This document shows positions 11,744 to 24,171 of a DNA stretch of 64,000 nt, piece after piece. How positions within the stretch are numbered: the first letter of the stretch is position 1; every line of letters begins with the position of its first letter. Source of the DNA: Pelodera strongyloides. Taxonomy: Eukaryota; Nematoda; Chromadorea; Rhabditida; Rhabditidae. Both the position numbers and the translations under genes were made by a program. The stretch lies in the NCBI GenBank assembly GCA_036852015.1, contig JAANDG010000222.1:152195-216194 (forward strand), in the 5' to 3' direction. The notes under the pieces are model-generated. The model was not told where the DNA came from and did not search any database. It was given only the letters and a program-made list of their open reading frames with translations.

Positions 11744-13930
11744 TATTATTATTATTATAAATAATAACAATAAATTAATGGTAAAAAATGTGTAAATAAA
11801 AGCTCAACACTACAAATCCGAATGTTTCAAAACGGTTATATTCCAGTCAGGAAGTCGGCCAAATGCTTCCCGCCGTTGCAAGAATCGTGAATCGCACAAA
11901 AACTCAGTACATGAAAACTCCGAAAATCCGAAATCAGGTTATATACGTAAAATACCGATTCGTACAGCTCGCAGGGAGTAAACAAACATTATAATCAAGT
12001 CATACCGGTTCATAGTGAGTGAGCGAGCGTAAATACTCATATTGGTCAACGCCAAAACGTTCGCGGAGATGTCGAAACACATTAGGGCAGTACTCTTTCA
12101 CCTGCAAATATTAAAATATAGGGCTAATGACTAGGACTCCATCCTGGGCGAACCCTTGTCCCTTTCCCTTCATACAAAAGCTACATTTTGTCTTAATTAT
12201 TATCATGATTCCTCACAACTTTGTCAGCACTAGCTTTTACAATACTAATAATTATATCAGCAAACCATTCAATGTTTCCCACCCAATTATCATTCATAAC
12301 TGTGACCATAGATTCACCAAGACCAAATCAACCCTTCCGTAGTCTAGTTTAATAGTTAAAACACCCCGGAAGTAAATACAAACACCACCAAATAAATATG
12401 ATGACTGAAACCGTTGACGTCTAACCCAGTCAAACAAACACATATATTAGCGACTACAGACGGAGACAGTCAGAAAAGAGAAATAGTCAAACACAGCCTG
12501 ACAATAAGAGAGTGCGCAGAGAAAGAGAGAGACAAAAGAAAATGGTAAAATACAAAAACGGCGAAAATAGATAAAATCTGAGAACGCATCACGTGTATGT
12601 GCACCTAACCAATTTTGGGGAACAGATAACCGCAGACAGTTGCCAAAAACAGAAATAAATCAACCATATGACCTAATGATGCCAAACATCACATTTTGAG
12701 GGAAGGAATATTTTGACAATACTGATTAAAATTTTCGAATTAAACTTCACCTCTTCACCATATGTGAACGGTAAACAAAATGGCACATAACAACAAGCAC
12801 AATACACATAAACAAAACAAATACTAGTTGCCTGATAAATCAAAGCAAAAGGGAAGGAGAATCAAAGATCAAAGTAGTGAGACAAAACAAGGGAAACACG
12901 TTCCAATTGCCAAGTAAAATGACAATTGACAATTAGAAGGAAGCAATTATCTATACACCAAACAAAAGCCATACCTTGAAATGACTCGGCATATTCTCCT
13001 TGTTGAATGCGTGGTTATCGACCTTTATTTTCGTATACGCCTGGAAAAGCATATCTAGTTAACAAACTTAATCCCAATGTTAACTTAAGGAACATACTCG
13101 AAAACGTCTTTGGTAAATTTACAAGTCGCCATATATAGTAACAGATAACCGGTAACCTGCCGCTGAGTAAATAAGCGACAAAGACAAGTTTTAAACTTTC
13201 ACTTTCCCTTTGTTTGGTACACTTCTGAGGCCAAATTATATTCACCACTCAATTCCCCATGGGGAATACCACGTCTTTTTCTCTGCGTGTCTCACATTAG
13301 AATGCTATTTTCTGTCCCTAAGGAATATTTCCCCGAGGGAGTCGGAGTGGTAGATATGGTCTCTGATGATACAGTTAACTCTGATTCTAACTAACAAAGA
13401 TAAATAAGATATAAAAGCTATATAAAATAAACCTTGAAATCATCGGGCATCAATAAAGTGGGAGGCGGCACGTGCATCAGTTCACCTATCGAGTGGTTTA
13501 TGCCCCACATAAACACGGACAACATCGGTTCCTGAAAATACAACATACAAAAGCTATCCAGTTAATTTCAGATCAAAACTTCAGTGAGTTACTGGAGGAT
13601 TCCGGATTCCAAATAAAATAATAAATTAACCTAGTTAACAGTAGCTCACATCCAAATTATAAATTTAAAGAAAGCATACGAAAAACTATATATACACCAG
13701 TGTCAATCACATATGCAAAGAAAGTAACGCAACCAAGATTCCAAAGAGAAAAACCTTCAACGCTAAAAATGTCCGCAAAACAAAGGAAAATAAAGCATAC
13801 AAAAACATACGTCAATCTAAATTCTAAATAAACCGACCTTAGCTCTGAATAGTTTCCATTTTGGCACCAAAACCTTTCCCTTTCCTTTAATCTTCGCTAA
13901 CGAGCGTGGGGTTTTCTTCTTGGAGGACAT
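8199..13930 (-). CDS. PIP4K2: Phosphatidylinositol 5-phosphate 4-kinase (type II PIP kinase), 406 aa
   Basis: Phosphorylates PI5P to PI(4,5)P2; the nematode orthologue is known as ppk-2. Thirteen exons join in perfect phase: 13838-13930, 13433-13531, 12975-13040, 12006-12101, 11594-11683, 11311-11386, 10583-10710, 10041-10148, 9705-9792, 9375-9441, 8993-9111, 8517-8659 and 8199-8246. The 406-residue product matches the family's usual length (about 400-420). Diagnostic stretches are [49 protein letters not shown] (ATP-site lysine), [43 protein letters not shown] and the final [16 protein letters not shown]. Those near the N-terminus mark PIP4K rather than PIP5K. A Pro/Ser/acidic insert ([13 protein letters not shown]) precedes the last two exons, as in animal PIP4Ks. 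ATTTTTCAG lies 13 bases before the ATG. Intron 6 is GC-AG. Confidence 0.93.
10915..11165. repeat. Palindrome-rich TCGG/CCGA stretch
   Basis: A compact patch in PIP4K intron 6 built from short inverted motifs: CCGAGCTCGG, TTTTCCGCGGAAAA, GCTCGGAAA with TTTCCGAGC, and repeated ACTAGT. It is far more GC-rich than its surroundings. It may be a decayed foldback element; no termini were found. Confidence 0.45.
11697..11775. repeat. (ATT)n/(AAT)n microsatellite
   Basis: Trinucleotide tract in PIP4K intron 4 with a switch of phase in the middle (AATAAT then ATTATT), so it can fold back on itself. Confidence 0.85.
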
Positions 13931-15730
13931 CTTATTCTCTTTTCTGAAAAATAAATAAATGAAATAACTTCTTCGAGCCACAATCTCTGAATAGAACGAA
14001 CAAATGCTAAAAAAACATGAGTGTAAATTGTAAACAGCTAGCTAAAACTCATATAATGATTGACCGACAAAGAGATGATGCATAAATAAGGTTACATTAT
14101 AACAACAATACAACAGTAATATTAATCCTAGTTCTCTAAGAGAACATAATATAGACCCTGGCCATAAGGTAGGGCCACATTGGCCATCAACGTCTATAGT
14201 AATTAGTAATGTTCCCAACAAAGACACAAAATGGACTTGTTTGGGCGCAACAAGCCCCTTTCTTTAGTTTACGGGGGACGGGAGGACTCGGGGAGCCCCC
14301 AACAGATATTGACAAGCAGCTGCCCGCCTGCACCCACACCGAGGGGAAGAGCAGAGAACACCGAGTGCGCACAACAAAACACAACGCGCCTCGACCCACC
14401 CTAATCAACTGTGCGCAACATAAACTAGATGGAGTTACGAGTTCCAAAGTTAATAACTAACCATACGCCAACAAGTATGGACTCAAATGTAGACCCAAGG
14501 CCATACTAATACAAATGACCAATTAACGGCTGAAAGAGAAAATAAAATTAAGCCAGGTTGGCTTATAGTAAATAACTCCCAAGTAAATATTAGGAATGAA
14601 GAAACATCCCATAGCAAAACAAGAGGACACTAACAGTGATTCCAAGTGTCAAACGTTTATAAAAATTTCAGTGTATAATCATCGGCATGCGTAAAAAATA
14701 AAACTATAGTACATGGAGGTATTGAGAAAAATTAAAAAGCAATCGTAACATAAGCACTACTTGAGTAACCGGTATAATACCAGCATTAAAGGGACAGGCC
14801 CATCAAAGTAAACCTATATTTACGACGTATTCATAATGTGTATAGAGCATTTTTATTACAATATATACAAACCCAATTTCACCTACTTTCGCCCTCGAGG
14901 ACTTTTTCCGATTTGCTCATCATCATATGTATACCGTAAAACTGCAGAGATCGAAGCTGTCTACGCAAATTTATCAAGAAATTAAAATGCGAGCTAGATT
15001 TGCATATACACCTTGGAAGTCTGCAGCTTTATGGTATACATATGATGATGAGCAGATCGGAAAAAGTCCTCGAGGGCGAAAGTAGGTGAAATTTGGTTTG
15101 TATATATTGTAATAAAAATGCTTTATATACATTATGAACGTTTCGTAAATATAGGTTTACTTTGATGGGCCTGTCCCTTTAATATATTTAAAAATGTTTT
15201 CATAATACGAGCTATGAGGAGTTGCCAAAATACATATACGGTTACTGTATATAAATTGAGCATTTAAGAAGAAAATGTCAAATTTTAGCAGTGTATTAGT
15301 ATTAATAAGTATTGAGCAATTTTGGAAAGAGATCACAACTCATAAACAACAAAAGTGAGAACCAAAGTAAAAGTTACTCGTAAGAAAATATAAAACATGC
15401 AAATGCAAATTTAAACAAGAACCAACCGTGAACATTTGTCTTTGTTACCGAGTTACCGTAATCAACAATTCAATTCTGAACCTGTACAAGTGAATAAAAA
15501 ATAAAGGTAAAGAAATTAAATCCACCTGCAAAACGATGATACATACGGGCACATTCCCGTAAATACACTACCACAAAAAGACACTACAGTATACACAATA
15601 CAAAAGTCCTATTACCTTACACAACGCTATACAATATTACAGAACACAAAGTAATTGTGAAATTAAGCTGTTCACCGGAATGTCCATCACTTGTTATTTA
15701 GAATACATAATCCAAGATCCTCACTTTTCC
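13931..15730. other. Intergenic region between PIP4K and kinesin-14
   Basis: Holds the PIP4K 5' flank, a GC-richer patch of unknown nature at about 14205-14430 with a short open frame that I do not trust, and a large foldback MITE (14790-15178). The rest is AT-rich with no exon I can support. Confidence 0.5.
14790..15178. mobile_element. Foldback MITE, family B (TSD TTAA)
   Basis: A 389-bp near-complete palindrome. Its arms start AGGGACAGGCCCATCAAAG and end in the complementary CTGATGG-type sequence through GGGCCTGTCCCT, and the direct repeat TTAA lies on both sides. The arms are about 170 bases each with only scattered mismatches. No coding capacity. A decayed relative of the right arm lies at about 59030-59123. 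Confidence 0.88.
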
Positions 15731-18700
15731 TTACTTGGTACTCTTTTGCGGTCCTCCGTTCGTATTCGCCAACTAGAAGAATAATACACAAGTTACGACA
15801 CATAACAACGTAACACATCTTAACCTAAAGCCTAACTAAACACTCAACTCAATGAAATTGCCCAAGCTCCAGCACAGTACACTACTCCTAACTCTAAATA
15901 CAGTGCACTACACAGCATCAAAGTGAGTAAATGAGACGAGACACCGGTTCCTATCAATTTCTAGCATCGGATTCTGTATACTTGTTAATAGTTCACAATG
16001 TGAATGTGACTGTACTGTTCACGACAATAAACTGTTCTTCATTACCAACGATAAGTAACAAAGGCCAGTGTTTACAAAGACATAAAACAACGTGTACCTG
16101 TCCAGCAAATTCAATGCTCCTCTTAGTTTCGGTAGCCACTGATGCCACAGGTGAAGGGTTCAATGTGACGATAATCATTGTCTTCGACTTTCCACCACCC
16201 AGCGAGTCCGACAGAAGGGAGGTCAATTTGGAAGAGCGGTACGGAACATGTTGTTGCTGAAAGGTAAAAGGTAAAGTTAGTTAGACCCAGCAACAGAACC
16301 AAACTTTGCATGCATCTTTATGCACGTTCCTGCTACCCTGCTTCCTGCAATCCCCCAATCAAGGCTGGTTCAATACGGTTCTCAGCGACCATGACGATAA
16401 TTTAAAAAAAAAAAAAATAAATAAAAAACATGACTTTCACCACTGACTTTCACCACCACTTCACTTCACCAGATTCACCACACCGTCACGTTCCCCCATC
16501 GACCCAAGAAAAGACAGCAAACTACGAACCACAAACAAACAACAACAACTCACCTTGGTCAGCTGGGCACGGATGCACATTTGTAGAGTAGACAAAGTAT
16601 GGTTGATCGACTTCAATTCCTCGAAGCTGACAATAGGAAAAATCGATTTACGCTCACGCCTCAGCCTCACTATACCGTTTACGCCAACTCGCCACATTGC
16701 CAAGCGACGCAATGAGGTAAGTTGATGTGCCTAACGCAGGAATAAAAAAAATCATCCCTAACGGCGCTTACTTATGTAGTACAACGGCCCAAAATAATTG
16801 CCCTGTTCCTCATAACCTAACCTAACCTAACCAAAAACCAACAAAATCAATTGCTGACCGTTCGCCCTCGGCTCCAGATTCCTTCAAACGCTCTGAACCG
16901 GCCAGATCGGCCAAGTTCAACACTGCAGCTGTGGTTTCGCCTAAATGTATAAATTAAATAGAAAGATGAAATACGCTAAAGCCCAGTGAAGCCGAGCACA
17001 CATCAATGCTACATTTTTTTGTTACAAACATTGAGTGATTGAGTGATAAACCAAACTATGAACTCTTTGTAAAACACTCCGCAGGCAATAAACCATATCA
17101 GAAACATTGTTCTCTTCAAAGAAGCTATATTGCAAAGGTACATTTGCACTAACCGTTGACCACTCAAGAACAGGATCTTATCATGTTTATCATATACAAA
17201 ACGCATAGGTAATAGATCAAAAAGTATTTAAAATGATTAACAGTAACAGTAGTAATTTAATAAGAAGAAAAGGTCCATCTATTGAATGATAATAGATGAA
17301 AAGTGTAAGCGAAGCTCCTACCTGTTCGCTCGTTGGTGCCCTCAACTCTGAGTGTGAAGACTGCATGACTCCTCGATGACTGCACGTTGCACTTCGTGGC
17401 CGCAGTACGTCGAGTCAGATCAGCCCGCGCAAGCAGCACTTCCACCTAACAATAAGAAATACTTTACTGACACATTCAAATCAAGTGCGGACGTATACTT
17501 TCGTGCGCCATGTAGAAAATAAGAAATTTCCTACAAAACAACACATAAACGCACTCTATACAGTACGATTTTTGGCGTAAGATAGTGCCTTGGGGGAAAT
17601 ACTTCCTTTTCCCTGTGACTCTCATGCTTGAATGTTATTTTCTCCCCCCAATGAATATTTTTACGCTGAGGGAATCGAGTGGTGATGAACATTGCTTCTG
17701 ATCATTTCAAAACAACTCACATCGTCATTGTCCCGAACCAGGTGCTGACTGAGGCCAGTCACCCTGACCTTGTCGGCCATTTGCACAGACAAACGGGGTC
17801 TGTTGTCGGCGAGCAGATCATACACCTCCTCGTTGTACACTTCCAGGAACGCGGCGTGGAACTCGAACTAGAAAATGCATGTGAAACATTACCAGGGCAT
17901 AAACTGCAGCGGTGAGGTGAGTCCGGAGGTTGTTCGCGAAATTTTGCATAGTTCTTACGCGTTTCTGACCTGACACACTCCTCGTACCGTCTCAAACTCT
18001 AATTCAGGTGGTTGTTCGCCGGTGAGCTCACAGACTGTACTTACCGTTTATTGAATAATTTTATTGTATTGTATTTTATTGTATTATTGTAATTGTATTG
18101 TATTTATTGAAGTTAGTTTATTCTCACCGGAGTAACATCAAATTACTGGTCGTTTTATTTTGAACAATGACAAACTTGTGGTTGTGCATTATGCATTCTA
18201 TGTATGCATAATAAACAATAATATAATCAGTACGAACCTTCCATCCAATCTTCTCCAAGCCCCGCATCTTGTCCTTGAGGAAGCCGACAGCTCGGGGAAT
18301 GATGCCCGCTGCCTCTCCCTCCCCACCTCGCATCGTGTACGTCTTCCCCGACCCAGTCTGCCCATACGCAATTATCGTCACGTTTTGACCATAGAGCACC
18401 GACTAAACAAACAAAATTAACAATTATTTTTGTAAGATCAATATAAAAAAAAACCCGCTAACTGTGCAAAAGTGATAAAAAAAATATGGTAATATCGCTC
18501 ATGTCCGCGGTGGAATGGTGTTTATGGTAACCTCAATGACGTATCAGATTATCATATAGATCTGTAACCTATAATGCTATTGAGATGTTCCGATAGGACA
18601 ATTTGTGAAAGCACAGCAATAGAACAAGTGCACAAGGCGACGACGATGTTTCAAAAACATACCAAGAGCAACTCGGAAACCCCGTTGAACACTGCCTCCT

Positions 18701-21700
18701 GTCTCTCCCTCGGTTTGAACACCCTTGCCACCTTAGTTGTCAACTGCGTTCCCTTGTCAGTCTGAAAACCAAACTTATGGAATGCACAATGCGAAATTTA
18801 GAACGTGCTTTCAGTTTGAACAATCAACAATGGATTTCAAAGATAACTAAACATCAATACTATAACTCTAAATGACAGACTTCTCGCAGCAGTACAACAC
18901 GGAGCACAAACCATATAAAATTTCATATTCTCTTAATAACATGATAATTCAGAACTACGACCAAAAACCTATCTGGCACGAAAGGAAGCCAATTGCCACT
19001 GGATAGTTGAGAGTACATAATTACTACCTGAATTCGGATGCTCTCCTGGCACGGGTAACTTAGGTGTGAAGCATCATCGACGCCATCACGAGTTCGGAGC
19101 ATTACGCGAATCTTGCCCTGTAATAAAAAAAAGAAGTAAATAGAGTTACAGTAATATAAGGAAACGTATAAATGAGAGTATTGAGAGATAAAGTGTATCA
19201 TGTTCTTTAAAGCGAAATGCCAGCTCCTTTGGAAAATTTGCATATGATAAGCAAATCCTATGTATCCTATGCTAATTTTGCGCGATAGCCGTGGACGATC
19301 GCGCAAAATTAGCATAGATACATAGGATTTGCTTATCATATGCAAATTTTCCAAAGGAGCTGGCATTTCGCTTTAACATGATAACCCCGTTTCGACCCTG
19401 ATCGTATACGAGGATTTTGCTGTAGTTGGGTCTCATCAGTACGATCGTACGATGACCACAGCTTTATGGGATAGGAGATTCAAAATAAATAATAAATAAA
19501 TAAAAGGGAATGAATACAAGAAAGATATAAAATAACTATGTACAAAGAAAATTAACAGTTTGGTTGAAGATTGTGTGATTGATTATGTGTATGTTCGAAT
19601 TTTGTGTTGAGTGCAATTGTTATTGCAATTAATGAATTGTTTGGTTTTTAATGTTCGAGTAAGAAGAAATCAATAAATGTATGTGACATGTATTCGCACA
19701 CGCATTTTTGCCTTACATCGATACCAAATCAGAAGCAGTTTTGAGGCTGAAAAGCCGAAGATCAGAAACCGATTTTATACTTTCAGACAGTAATATGGAT
19801 GTACTTGTACTATTGCCCGAAAGCAACCCAAACCCAAAAACTCATTTTAAAAAACCGGATGCTATACCGCTTTAAACCAATGCAGCACATAATTAAAGTT
19901 ACCTTCAGATCTACAACCGAGTCATGGAGTCGGCGTACGTGACACTCACGCTTTTCCACTTCTTCAGTTAAATATTCGACATCGGCCTGAAACAAAGGCG
20001 AATATCTAACACACGATGACTCTTCCTTCTAAGGGCGCATCCTCGTTAATGATGTTAGGTATTGGACGAATCAGACGAGCAGACATAATCAAATCAAGGT
20101 CTACTTCTTCTCACTTCACAATGACTAAAACTGTGATCTTCAAAGAACAAAAGACAAAAGCAATAAGTTAAAGAACACTTCATATTCAACCATAAACAAC
20201 CACAAATACTTGTTTAAATGACACTCTACCTTCAACTGTCCATTTTCAATCACGTAAGCTTTGTTTCGTTGTTCCGCGGTGTCCAGTTTAGAATTGCACT
20301 CCTTCAGATCGGCTTGCTCCTTTGACAGAAGCTGACTCAGTTGATCCCTCTCCTGCAAGTGTGTCCGCTTGAGTTCAACGAGCTGATTCTCGTATTGTTC
20401 TCGCGCGGCGTTCGCATCGCTCACGAGTGCCTCGTAATCGAGGCGAAATGTCTCCGACTCAGCGCTCAGCGCGTCAAACTTCTAAAACACAACACTAGTC
20501 CTTAACTCTAATAGTACACGGGAAAACAAAACAATCTCGTGCTCGTGCACAGCTAAGCTACGTCGCCACGTGTGGTCCACATAAAGGTAAGGATTTAGAA
20601 CGCTAGAGCCTCTATACCGGTACCCTGAATCTGAATGGGCACACAATTGCTAGGGAATGCAATTGAAGAAAATACGTTTCAATCAAAAATGTAGAAAACA
20701 TAGAGAGGGACAATAACGAATAACAAAGACGGCACACCACACAATAATGAAAATACTAACCTTTTGTAACGCTGCCAATTTTTCACGGTCCGTCAAAACG
20801 AGTGGGCGATTAACAGGAGTTCGGCGCACAGGTCCTCGGCTGTCAGAACGTGCAGTATTTGCACGGGAAATTCTAGAAATCTTAGGTTAGGTTAGCTAGA
20901 AAGCAAACTAGTCAGGACTGAGGAGTTTGAAGGTTTGATCTAATTATCTAATCTATCTTAGACCTACAAACTTGGGAACATTCCAGAATCCAGGTACGGA
21001 AATAATAATAAAAAATCAATTTCAGATAAATTTGAAAAAATCTGTGGCTCTCGTTCTCGAATGCCTACAGCGAAACGAAACCGGAGGAGAACAACGACAC
21101 AGATAACAGATAGCACAATAACGGCAAACATACACAGCTGGTGTAGCGTGAGCACGGAGTGACGCGGCATTGGCGACGGTGGTTCGCCTGGCGCTGGACG
21201 CTATCGTGGGAAGAGCGGGCGAACGAGCCCGCGGGTGGATAGAAGTAGCCCGTCCTGTCATTGCACTCGATGGCAAGGCGCTCACCGCACTGAAGTACAA
21301 CCAATCTGATGACAGGGAGTCCAAGTATTTTATATACTTTTATATACTACGTAGGTCCTTGAAACACAGTATCCTTATAGGAAACGTTGAACATTTTGAA
21401 CTTTCCGCCTTTTCCTTTGATCAAATAACTAAGAAACATGGCATAAATAGGGTCCGCATCTCAACTTTGGGGGATGGTACAAGCCTTCGTCGGGAGGTGA
21501 TTTAGACTAATTTGCGTATAACGTATAAGGATTGGACGTTGACCGATTTTTTCGGGAGATGGTTCACCCTACCAGAAGGATGATAGAGCTAAAAGACAGG
21601 TAGATAGTCGTCCGCGTTTGGCGGGGTGCTTTATGCTATGCTAAGAAAACATATAACCTAACCGTACACTCTAACGTAACGTAACGAGCCACCACCCACC

Positions 21701-22023
21701 ACTAATGATCGAAAATAGAAAGAATCAAAGAATGGATCACAAAGGAGAAATCATCGAAAACTCGCCCATATTTCACATTTGTATTAGTAGAAGGCTCGAT
21801 TTGATATTTATTTTACAGTATACACCACATGTACTGTTTCGCCCTCATCAGACTGATCAGAATCAAGGCTCACGGCGGGGTACGACGAAATAAAAATCAT
21901 GTAAGAATAAAGATAAAACTTACGACCGAGCGACAGATTGCGTCCCTGCACCATCCAGACGAGAACGCTTCGCATCGGCTTGGTTGGCAATCGTTATGGA
22001 TCTCCTCTTGGCTTTCGCAGCCA
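15731..22023 (-). CDS. Kinesin-14, C-terminal motor (KIFC1/Ncd type), about 561 aa
   Basis: Minus-end-directed spindle motor: N-terminal tail, coiled coil, then motor. Fourteen phase-consistent exons: 21924-22023, 21134-21289, 20761-20872, 20230-20481, 19903-19986, 19028-19117, 18663-18761, 18238-18402, 17721-17867, 17322-17445, 16859-16940, 16554-16626, 16098-16256 and 15731-15772. The tail is basic and Ser/Ala/Pro-rich (residues 1-120). A coiled coil follows (KEQADLKECNSKLDTAEQRN), then the motor opens with GKIRVMLRTRDG, where kinesins usually have an R-x-R-P motif. Further motifs are P-loop AYGQTGSGKTYTM, FLEVYNEEVYDLL, NVQSSRSHAVFTL, LADLAGSERLKESG and SSKLTSLLSDSLGGGKSKT. The C-terminus is short (LANTNGGPQKSTK). 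The first exon found starts with TG, so the A of an ATG or an upstream exon must lie farther up, near or beyond the LTR element. Length and layout resemble short nematode kinesin-14s. Confidence 0.88.
16350..16480. other. Intron sequence with poly-A and CTTTCACCAC repeats
   Basis: A short A-rich run (about 16401-16425) and a triplicated TTTCACCA/CTTCACCA motif in a kinesin-14 intron. No gene. Confidence 0.4.
19211..19372. mobile_element. Foldback MITE, AGCGAAAT family, near-perfect palindrome (TSD TTAA)
   Basis: A 162-bp element whose two halves are almost perfect reverse complements, starting AGCGAAATGCCAGCTCC and ending GGAGCTGGCATTTCGCT, between TTAA direct repeats. It lies in the kinesin-14 intron between the exons at 19028-19117 and 19903-19986. 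Very high arm identity suggests recent origin. Confidence 0.88.
21470..21645 (+). repeat. Dispersed repeat of about 175 bp, copy 1
   Basis: Starts GGTACAAGCCTTCGTCGGGA and ends GGGGTGCTTTATGCTATG. A diverged copy in the same orientation lies at 54258-54430. Both are in introns. No coding capacity and no clear terminal repeats. Confidence 0.75.
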
Positions 22024-22423
22024 CTGAAAATAAGTGTCTAAATATTACTTTATTCACAAATGCAATCAAACAGAAGAACGTGGAATTACGTCGTGCCTCT
22101 TCAAACCTCGGAGGAATGCGTGGAGGGGAGATTTTCTTCAGATAGTCGATCCCAGAGGTCAAGAAATGGGGAAATTTTTCGTACCCTTCCACCAAACTTG
22201 GACATTTTTATGTCCCTATAGAGGTCAACCCTTCCATCATTATTGCACTTTTCCATGAATTTTCCTATAATTTGCTAGAAAAGGGGCGTGGTTTAGAATT
22301 CCACCAAATTTTACCCATTTTTTCCATGAAATTTTGGCGTACCATTCCACCAACTCCGGACTACCGAAAACAATTTCCACCAGTTCTTGACCTATGGATT
22401 TACCGTCGATCCGTGATCTTTCC
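22024..22423. other. Sequence between kinesin-14 exon and LTR element
   Basis: AT-rich with repeated TTCCACCA and TTTTCCATGAA motifs. No upstream kinesin-14 exon could be fixed here. The last five bases before the LTR (TTTCC) match the bases after the 3' LTR. Confidence 0.4.
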
Positions 22424-23398
22424 AGTAGATACCGCCCGTATTAGTCAGCTGTCACGTAGTATATTATTTGTTGCGATATATACCGTAGTCACTTCGAATA
22501 TTGAAATACCCATATTCAAATATGTGTTTTGAACTTTTTGGTTTTATCGTGCAATTGCTTTACAATTGTTTATTTTTGTTTCTACTTTGATCTCTTGTGA
22601 TCTCGTTTATTGCAATTACGCTATAGCCTGCAGTGTTGTGCAATTACCTGAGAGTATTTTATTGAATGTTTGTTTTGGCGCCAAAAACTTGACGTAGCAG
22701 CAAGTTTTGGATAGGAAGGAGTCGAGACAAATACCACGATAGGGAAAGGTGACCCTGAAGGGGGCCCTTGCCCTGCTTTATGTTTTTGATACTTCTTGAA
22801 CTCTTGCTTTCATATTCTAAAATCGCGACTCCGTTCTAAGCGCGCACTTAGTATTCACATTTTTATCCATATCACTTATTTTTAATTTGCATGTTTTGCC
22901 TTATCTTAATAAACTATAAAAACACAATGCGCACTGTTTTCATTTGCGTCACACCAGGGATTTTCCCTGTAATTACTTTTACTCATTGTTACCTGTACTA
23001 TTGCATTTCTGCTGTATTTAAACTGTACCTTATGCCGTATTGATGTTTATGCAGGCACGTTGTTTATTGGAGCACATTAATCTTTTTGATTTAGGTCTGC
23101 AGTTATTGACTAAAGAAGTAGCTAGCGAAGGAATTGAAACCGGAACCTTGAGATCAGTCAAGATCATCTTAAGGTATTAATTTGTAATTTCAGCATTTTT
23201 GAGTTGGCGTTGGGAAACGGGTTTCTAGGGTGCTATGCCCCTGGTGAACTCCGAACCACGTCACTAACTCCACATCCCTTTGGTGAGCCGAAAGCTCACC
23301 GAAGGTCGACACAAACATCTCCTTGGTGAGCCGAAAGCTCCCCAGGGATCGACACACACGACAGTGTAGTGAGCCGAAAGCCACTAGGACATCCAACT
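22424..23398 (+). repeat. 5' LTR
   Basis: 975 bp, starting AGTAGATACCGCCC and ending CATCCAACT. It contains AATAAA followed by TATAAAAAC at about 22907-22922, plausible poly(A) and TATA-like signals, and three spaced hairpins near its end. Same length as the 3' LTR. Confidence 0.95.
23283..23385 (+). other. Three hairpins at exact 43-bp spacing in the LTR 3' end
   Basis: The motif GTGAGCCGAAAGC starts at 23283, 23326 and 23369. In the first copy GGTGAGC and GCTCACC pair around a CGAAA loop. The second keeps a GAGC/GCTC stem and the third pairs AGTG with CACT. The same array is in the 3' LTR (about 32260-32362). Position at the RNA 5' end suggests a role in packaging, dimerisation or translation, which is inference. 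Confidence 0.7.
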
Positions 23399-23831
23399 GG
23401 GGGCCGAACCGAACTTCCATGCCTACTTCGCTGAGGAAGAGCACGCAGACCTCGAGGCTAACCGCCTCGAGATGCTCTCCCGGCACACAGATGACTCAAT
23501 TCTTGCGTATCAGAGAAGCGTGCCAATGCACACTCGTCTCTGTTACGTGAAAGCAAGCGTGATAAGTGTCTTAAGCTGGTACGAGGCTATTGCCTCCGAG
23601 TCCGGTGACATTATCATACTTGGCCCTTGTGGTGAGGTTGCGTAAGCAGCCTCGTACCTAAGGTGCACTCGGTCGAGATTGACTGGCTTTGGTTCACCCT
23701 TGAACCTTGGCCGGTTGATCCTGATCGTTGGGCCCTGAGGTGAGCATGGGGTGTTGCTTCGGCAGCTCCATGTTCTAACCACATAGGTAGAAGTCAAAGG
23801 CTCCGGTTTAAAAAAAAAAAAAAAAAAAAAA

Positions 23832-23868
<37 letters not shown>

Positions 23869-24171
23869 GCTTAGCCAAAGATAGAAACTCTTTGGAAGAA
23901 ACCGAGCAGGGACATATTGAAAAACAGCTGTTTAGTGTTGAAATTTTTTTTCTATTATGCTAATGTTGTGTGAGAACGAATCCGAGTATTTCTGTGTACA
24001 AAGAATACGATGATGGATAACGGACTCAGGTAATAGAATTAGGGATGTCTAGGCAAAACCGTATGGTTGTGTGCGTTGCAGTAACTAATCTATTGTTTTA
24101 GCAGCTTAGCTTAAGAGAATCAAGATTTACCTAATATGCTGTTCATTTCAATTATCTTCACTTCCTTAAGA
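23399..24171 (+). other. Retrotransposon 5' untranslated region with candidate primer binding site
   Basis: Directly after the LTR comes GGGGGCCGAACCGAAC (TGGGGG... if the LTR ends one base earlier), a candidate tRNA primer site starting TGG; the matching tRNA is not identified. The region also has an A26/T30 homopolymer pair at 23810-23865. No long plus-strand ORF before the gag start. Confidence 0.4.
23810..23865. repeat. A26 followed directly by T30
   Basis: A run of A (23810-23835) abuts a run of T (23836-23865), a perfect homopolymer palindrome in the retrotransposon leader. It may be a nested poly(A) relic or an assembly or cloning artefact. Confidence 0.85.

Noticed and set aside
23281..23390. 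CRISPR-like array in the LTR
   Set aside because: Only three short hairpins with 43-bp period inside an LTR of a eukaryotic element; no repeat-spacer pattern or cas genes.
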